Under the pieces are notes generated by a model. The model was not told the DNA's origin. It did no database searches and was given only the letters and a program-made list of their open reading frames with translations. A DNA stretch of 64,000 nt from Saprospiraceae bacterium (lineage in GTDB: Bacteria > Bacteroidota > Bacteroidia > Chitinophagales > Saprospiraceae), in contig JAHBTW010000004.1 of the NCBI GenBank assembly GCA_019638385.1, forward strand, positions 124,001 to 188,000, given 5' to 3'. Position numbers and translations under genes: made by a program. Each line of letters opens with the position of its first letter. The first letter of the stretch is position 1. Below are positions 60,701 through 64,000 of the stretch, one piece after another.

Positions 60701-60947
60701 TTTGTTCCCGGTGCCTGCAGAGGATTTTATCAATTTGCAATACAGTGTCATTGAATCTGCTCCGGTGGTAATTATTTTGTTTGACCTCACGGGCAGAGAA
60801 GTGCTTACGGTGCGCCCCGGCCTGCTGGACGCAGGATTTTACGGCCACCAATTGGACCTGACAGGGCTTCCCTCCGGTACTTACGCGCTGCAATTGCAGT
60901 CGGGCAAGCACACCATCCGGGAGCGGTTCATCAAAGTGAGCCGGTAG
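57720..60947 (+). CDS. Secreted M43-type metalloprotease with seven Fn3 domains and T9SS sorting domain
   Basis: 1075 aa. Signal peptide (cleavage near SYG), then a pappalysin/cytophagalysin-type (M43) catalytic domain. The zinc site is HEVGHWLNLRH with His232, Glu233, His236 and His242; the Met-turn NYMDYT (Met288) follows 46 residues later. Seven fibronectin-III-like domains begin near 335, each starting with C-x-x-P and having a WRYR strand. They are close to each other (YEFQxxVQCG repeats), a sign of recent expansion. A T9SS type-A domain ends the protein (LDLFPVPAEDFINLQY ... FIKVSR). Probably degrades extracellular protein from the cell surface. It is transcribed alone, 59 bp before the ATP-grasp gene. 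Confidence 0.92.
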   Translation: MRIFFAFVLMLSLSYSYGQRGCGTMEVLQQQLQENPALGPQMEAIEQHNHAYHQQLGNQVEFRNVVVIPVVFHVIHNGDAVGTNENLAEARILAQLAQLNLDFALLNSDASLIPGLFQPVAADTEIQFCLAQRKPDGTPTNGINRVQYTQASWTSGQINSTVKPATIWNRNHYLNVWTVVFGGSSSNLLGFAQFPGGNANTDGVVVVHTSVGSVASPNPSGGNYARGRTLTHEVGHWLNLRHIWGDATCGNDFVDDTPVHNTSNGGCPVFPHLSTCTGTPVEMTMNYMDYTFDQCMYMFTAGQKNRMKAVLAPGGARVSLNTSLGCVPVGETCAAPTALQLSATNVGSNSARLNCSVIGVNAYDWRYRVSGTTTWTDIAATAANFADISGLAASTTYEFQAMVQCGTVWSAWSASQTFTTTGCSAPTLQQLSVTNVTVSSAQLLCTVSGVNAYDWRYRQVGAANWIDLPVTTAGFTNISGLSASTTYEFQAMVQCGTVWSAWSVSYTFSTPGTGPCNPPPPGSSSVTEITATSARFNNAVTGATGYLWRYRVQGTSAWTVLPSTVENFIYVNNLTPSTNYEMEIGLLCGTTASDWSGYLRFSTSFSSGVCSPPVLSQLSASNITASGASLNCSLTGVSSYNWRYRAVGASTWSSLGSTSIGTIALSGLSAATTYEFQVSVLCTNGLTSVWSVSQTFTTQTGTPQTCAAPLLSQLSASAITPTTAQLNCSLTGVSNYTWRYRQVGTSTWTNAGTTTTNSTAISGLSALTNYEFQVSVQCTNGITSDWSPAQTFTTAAAPTCNPPSVGQISATNLTASSVRLNTSLGGVSAYNWRYRVAGTSNWTEVGSTAVNFYDLAGLSASTTYEFQVAVQCGSVWSAWSGTQTFTTLAAPACTAPTSRMLFVTNIAATSARLNCAVFGGSPYHWRYRALGASSWITLPTTTAEFTDVSGLATSTTYEFQSAISCGSVMSDWSDSRTFSTLTQRLGLQDKPTLDLFPVPAEDFINLQYSVIESAPVVIILFDLTGREVLTVRPGLLDAGFYGHQLDLTGLPSGTYALQLQSGKHTIRERFIKVSR

Positions 60948-61006
60948 GCCGGAATGCAAAGCGTATAAAACGAAACATCAATTTTGATAACCTGAATTAG
61001 CACAGC

Positions 61007-61993
61007 ATGAAAAAAATTGGAATTCTTTACGGATGGGAACGCTCCTTCCCAGATGCGTTTGTAGAGCGGATCAACTCGAAAAAGGTAAAAGGCATAGTAG
61101 CCGAACCGGTGCAGATCAACAAAGTGATGCAGGCAACGCCGAGCGGATACGATGTCATCGTTGACCGCATATCGCAGGATGTGCCGTTTTATCGGGCCTA
61201 TCTGAAAAACGAAGCCATCACCGGTACGGCGGTTATCAACAACCCGTTCTGGTGGAGCGCCGACGATAAGTTTTTCAACAATGCTGTGGCCATTCAGGTG
61301 GGCGTACCGGTGCCGAAAACGGTGATACTGCCTTCGCGGGAGCATCCTACCGACACGAAAGCGGAGTCGTTTTCCAACCTCGCTTTTCCGTTAGACTGGG
61401 AAGGCATGTTTGAATACATCGGCTGGCCGGCATTTATGAAGCCTTTTTCGGGCGGCGGCTGGAAGCATGTGTATAAGCTCGAATCGCAGCATGAGTTTTT
61501 TACCAAATTTGGCGAAACCGGCCAATTGGTGATGCTGTTGCAGGAGGCCATTGAATTTGACGCCTACTTCCGCGTGTATTGCATCGGCGCCAAACACATC
61601 CGTGTAATGCACTACGAGCCGCGCAATCCGCACCACCTGCGCTATGCGGCCAACCACAAAGTATCGGATGCGCTGCTCAAACAAATAGAGGATTACACCA
61701 TCCGGCTCAATGTGGCGCTCGGCTATGATTTCAATACCGTGGAATTTGCCATTCGCGACGGCGTGCCATATGCCATTGACTTCGGCAATCCTGCGCCCGA
61801 TGCGGAACGGGGTTCTGTAGGCGACGAAAATTTTGAGTGGGTGTTGGAAACTTCCGCGCAGTATGCCATTGAGCGCGCACTGGCCCATCAGGAGGGCAAA
61901 GACAACCTCACCTGGGGAACGTTTGTTCAGCAGTCGGCTGCCGCATCTGCCGCAGCGCCCGCAGCGAAGAAAGCGCCTGCAAAAAAGAAGTAA
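61007..61993 (+). CDS. ATP-grasp ligase-like protein
   Basis: 328 aa. KKIGILYGWERSFPDAFVERIN begins a pre-ATP-grasp domain. The ATP-grasp part has GWPAFMKPFSGGGWKHVYKL (adenine-side Lys and Gly loop), LLQEAIEFDAYFRVYCIG, and the metal-binding end FNTVEFAIRDGVPYAIDFGNPAPD with Glu and Asn at the expected places. The C-terminal 25 residues are an Ala/Lys-rich tail (AAPAAKKAPAKKK). Such enzymes join an acyl phosphate to an amine or thiol; no specific substrate can be read. It is 7 bp before the amidotransferase gene, so the two are co-transcribed. Confidence 0.85.
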   Translation: MKKIGILYGWERSFPDAFVERINSKKVKGIVAEPVQINKVMQATPSGYDVIVDRISQDVPFYRAYLKNEAITGTAVINNPFWWSADDKFFNNAVAIQVGVPVPKTVILPSREHPTDTKAESFSNLAFPLDWEGMFEYIGWPAFMKPFSGGGWKHVYKLESQHEFFTKFGETGQLVMLLQEAIEFDAYFRVYCIGAKHIRVMHYEPRNPHHLRYAANHKVSDALLKQIEDYTIRLNVALGYDFNTVEFAIRDGVPYAIDFGNPAPDAERGSVGDENFEWVLETSAQYAIERALAHQEGKDNLTWGTFVQQSAAASAAAPAAKKAPAKKK

Positions 61994-61999
61994 TTGATT

Positions 62000-62854
62000 A
62001 TGGAATCTGTACGCTTAGCCATCCTTGACATGTACGACAATACGCCCAACCTCGGTATGGGGCGTATCAAGGATTTGATAGCCATATTTGGAGATGCCTA
62101 CGAATACGATATATTCGATGTGAGGGGCAAGGCCGAAACGCCCGACATGAGTTATGACGTATATATCTCTACCGGCGGGCCGGGCAGCCCGCACGACGGC
62201 GACGGCGTATGGGATGTACTGTACTACGATTGGATGGAAGCGGTGTGGCAGTGGAATCTGCTGGGGGAAATGCCGAAAAAGCAAGTGTTTTTTATTTGCC
62301 ACTCTTTCCAAATGGCTTGCAAGCACTTTGGGATAGGGAAGGTGATAAAAAGAAATACGCCGTCATTCGGCATTTTTCCCGTACACCCCACCGATGCAGG
62401 CAAGTACGAACCGTTGTTCGACAGCCTGCCCGATCCTTTTTATGTAGCCGATTTCCGGGAGTGGCAGGTAGTGGCGCCGGATGAGCAGCACATAGAAGAG
62501 CTGGGCGCCGAGATATTGGCATTGGAAAAAATAAGGCCGCATATTGCGCTGGAACGCGCACTGATGGCGGTTCGGTTTTCGCCCGAAATTGTGGGCACAC
62601 AGTTTCACCCCGAAGCCGATGCGGAAGGGATGCGGCACCACTTTTCCGACCCGGAACGCCGGGATAAGATCATTAAAGATCACTCGGAGTTGAAGTATCT
62701 GGAAATGCTTTCTCACCTCAGAGACCCGGATAAGATCAGTTTCACCCAACGGATCATTTTGCCGATATGGCTCAGCCGGTCCTTGCGTGCAGTGCGCGCC
62801 CAAAAACGCCTGCCCGAACTTGGTCTGATAGTTTCTGCGTTGGATAAGGTATGA
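62000..62854 (+). CDS. Class-I glutamine amidotransferase-like protein
   Basis: 284 aa from the ATG at 62000; an in-frame TTG two codons earlier is less likely. The fold follows the GMP-synthase/CarA type: LAILDMYDNTPNLGMGRI, STGGPGSP, nucleophile Cys100 in FFICHSFQMAC (usual form GICLGHQ), and GTQFHPEAD with the catalytic His and Glu. The nucleophile elbow is thus unusual but complete. The final 75 residues, ending LPELGLIVSALDKV, are an extension beyond the common core. In an operon with an ATP-grasp gene it would supply ammonia from glutamine to the ligase reaction, as GMP synthase does; that pairing is inferred. Confidence 0.85.
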   Translation: MESVRLAILDMYDNTPNLGMGRIKDLIAIFGDAYEYDIFDVRGKAETPDMSYDVYISTGGPGSPHDGDGVWDVLYYDWMEAVWQWNLLGEMPKKQVFFICHSFQMACKHFGIGKVIKRNTPSFGIFPVHPTDAGKYEPLFDSLPDPFYVADFREWQVVAPDEQHIEELGAEILALEKIRPHIALERALMAVRFSPEIVGTQFHPEADAEGMRHHFSDPERRDKIIKDHSELKYLEMLSHLRDPDKISFTQRIILPIWLSRSLRAVRAQKRLPELGLIVSALDKV

Positions 62855-62871
62855 AACAATAATAGTTGTGT

Positions 62872-63156
62872 ATGAATCAGGAACTCAAAGTGAGGATTTT
62901 AGCAGGGCTGCTTCCTTATGAGCCTGCTTGGATCGGTGTATTCGGCTCGTACGCAAGGGGGGAGAACGTAAAGGGAAGTGACTTAGATATTTTGATACGG
63001 TTTAAACATGGCATAAGTCTTCTCCGGTTGGTACAAATTGAACAAGAGCTGTCAGATGTGCTTGGAATCAAAATTGATTTGGTTACAGAAAACAGCTTGA
63101 AAAACCCACGGCTAAAAGCAGCCATTGCAAAAGATCTGATTCCCATCTACGAATGA
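62872..63156 (+). CDS. MNT-domain nucleotidyltransferase antitoxin (MntA-like)
   Basis: 94 aa. GSYARGENVKGSDLDILI holds G25-S26 and the metal-binding Asp37 and Asp39. The chosen ATG at 62872 lies 18 bp after the amidotransferase stop; the TTG two codons earlier is possible. In MntA/HepT systems this enzyme adds AMP to the HEPN toxin and blocks it. The stop overlaps the toxin start by four bases (ATGA at 63153-63156), as is usual for the pair. Unlike the pair at 896-1544 both genes are intact. Confidence 0.9.
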   Translation: MNQELKVRILAGLLPYEPAWIGVFGSYARGENVKGSDLDILIRFKHGISLLRLVQIEQELSDVLGIKIDLVTENSLKNPRLKAAIAKDLIPIYE

Positions 63157-63500
63157 AAAAAGACGACCGGATTTATTTGGATCACATCCTTGACAGTTTT
63201 TCCAAAATCTTGCAATATTTGGATGGTATTAGTTATACAGCGTTTTTGGAATCCGAAGAAAAACAAGATGCCGTGATGAGGAAAATTGAGGTGGCGGGTG
63301 AGGCTACCAAGCGCCTTAGTGCGACATTGAGAGAACAGTATGATTATATACCTTGGCGAGCGATTGCCGGGATGAGAGATAAACTCATCCATGACTATTT
63401 AGATGTAGATATTGACACTGTATGGGCAACTGCATCGGAAGATATACCTAGTTTGATCCCCGAAATCGAAAGCGTCATACAACAAATAGATAAGCCATGA
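63153..63500 (+). CDS. HEPN (DUF86/HepT-like) RNase toxin
   Basis: 115 aa, all-alpha. The RNase motif R-x4-H-x-Y is complete: Arg75, His80 and Tyr82 in MRDKLIHDYLDVD. The Tyr next to His is the residue modified by the MNT partner in known systems. Other family marks are VMRKIEVAGEATKRLS and IPWRAIAGMRDKL. Its stop overlaps the next start (ATGA at 63497-63500), so translation of the next gene may be coupled to it, which is unusual for a toxin-antitoxin pair. Confidence 0.92.
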   Translation: MKKDDRIYLDHILDSFSKILQYLDGISYTAFLESEEKQDAVMRKIEVAGEATKRLSATLREQYDYIPWRAIAGMRDKLIHDYLDVDIDTVWATASEDIPSLIPEIESVIQQIDKP

Positions 63501-64000
63501 TTCCCGAATTGCGCAGCCGCTTCAACGCCGCATTTACGCAGGCCAAGTACGAAGCATTTACCAAAGACATAGAAGAGCGCTACCGGCACAAACCGGGTTT
63601 CAACCTGGCCGAAACGCCTGTGTTCATTCCGTCGGCTCTGCGCGATGCGCTGGCGGCGGCTTGTGATGATGTATGTTCCCTTTTTCTTCGTCCCGACTTC
63701 AAACAGCTATCAGAAGGCGCGCTGCAGCCGGGGCAGATCGTGGCCAACGAGTCGGAGCATCCCATGTTTCTGGTGGTGGATTTCGGTATCTGCGAAGGAG
63801 ACAACGGCGAACTGATTCCGCAATTGGTAGAGATACAAGGATTTCCCTCGCTGTTTTGCTATCAGCACCTGCTGGCCGAAACCTACAAGCGGCACTACGA
63901 AACCATTCCGGCGCATTATACCCACTTGTTCAACGGATTGGACTCGGAGGGCTACATTGACATCCTGAAACGGGCTGTCATCGGCGGGCACAACCCGGAA
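63497..64000 (+). CDS. Uncharacterised protein, 5' part (runs off right edge)
   Basis: 168 codons are visible and the frame is open at the end of the window. It begins MIPELRSRFNAAFTQAKYEA, continues FNLAETPVFIPSALRDALAA, LFLRPDFKQLSE, HPMFLVVDFGICEGDNGELI, PQLVEIQGFPSLFCYQHLL, and ends near the edge at YIDILKRAVIGGHNPE. I do not know the family: the acidic VVDFGICEGDNG and VEIQGFPSL segments resemble metal-binding strands of ligase-type folds, but this is only a guess. It overlaps the toxin stop by four bases and seems to belong to the same operon. Confidence 0.75.
   Translation, partial: MIPELRSRFNAAFTQAKYEAFTKDIEERYRHKPGFNLAETPVFIPSALRDALAAACDDVCSLFLRPDFKQLSEGALQPGQIVANESEHPMFLVVDFGICEGDNGELIPQLVEIQGFPSLFCYQHLLAETYKRHYETIPAHYTHLFNGLDSEGYIDILKRAVIGGHNPE

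Overview
The window looks like a chromosomal segment from a member of the Bacteroidota, most plausibly of the Saprospiria/Chitinophagia side. The grounds are four reading systems with type IX secretion (T9SS) C-terminal sorting domains, delta-60 repeat proteins, a hybrid histidine kinase fused to an AraC-type regulator, candidate TAnnTTTG -7 boxes and large families of FtsX/MacB-type permeases. Most genes are moderately GC-rich. The stretch from about 36.9 to 41.1 kb (excluding the insertion sequence) is clearly AT-rich and looks acquired. Exact taxonomy cannot be read from the sequence alone.

Layout. 1-6.0 kb: 3' end of guaB, an MNT nucleotidyltransferase antitoxin with a frame-broken HEPN toxin, a cytochrome-like lipoprotein with a DUF2911 protein, a fragment of a response regulator, a family-39-like glycosyltransferase and a DUF5694-like secreted protein. 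6.1-36.7 kb (all minus strand): the dominant feature, an ABC-transporter locus read from the right as membrane-fusion protein, two ATPases, a repeat-filled gap, an intradiol-dioxygenase-like lipoprotein, and then ten full-length (about 790-820 aa) FtsX/MacB permeases in tandem, with a small lipoprotein and a 98-aa protein between them. Spacers between permeases are packed with two families of palindromic repeats, and a MITE-like element with perfect 17-bp terminal inverted repeats sits in the array. Candidate sigma-54-type promoters with paired upstream palindromes lie before the fusion-protein gene and before the six-permease block.

36.9-41.1 kb: remnants of a BrnT-type toxin gene and its neighbour, a cluster of perfect palindromes, and a GH16 glucanase gene split by a complete IS4-family insertion sequence (20-bp ends, 10-bp target duplication; removing it restores the frame). 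41.3-57.5 kb: a CcoI-type copper P-type ATPase, an alpha-carbonic anhydrase lipoprotein, two different AAA ATPases of the DUF234 and DUF4143 kinds, a repeat-rich T9SS protein with a poly-G frameshift, a hybrid sensor kinase/AraC regulator with repeat insertions inside its receiver domain, a second delta-60 T9SS protein and a Fes-like esterase. Two near-identical 74-bp upstream blocks with LytTR-like direct repeats precede the carbonic anhydrase and the first delta-60 gene. 57.7-64.0 kb (plus strand): an M43-type metalloprotease with seven Fn3 domains, then a compact run of ATP-grasp protein, class-I glutamine amidotransferase-like protein, an intact MNT/HEPN toxin-antitoxin pair, and an unidentified protein that runs off the window.

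The most distinctive systems are the 1:2:10 fusion-protein:ATPase:permease ratio of the ABC locus with its structured spacers and predicted shared promoter logic, and the ATP-grasp/amidotransferase/unknown-protein cluster that encloses a toxin-antitoxin pair. Several disrupted genes differ from intact ones by single bases, often in homopolymers, so read-level verification matters before calling them true pseudogenes.
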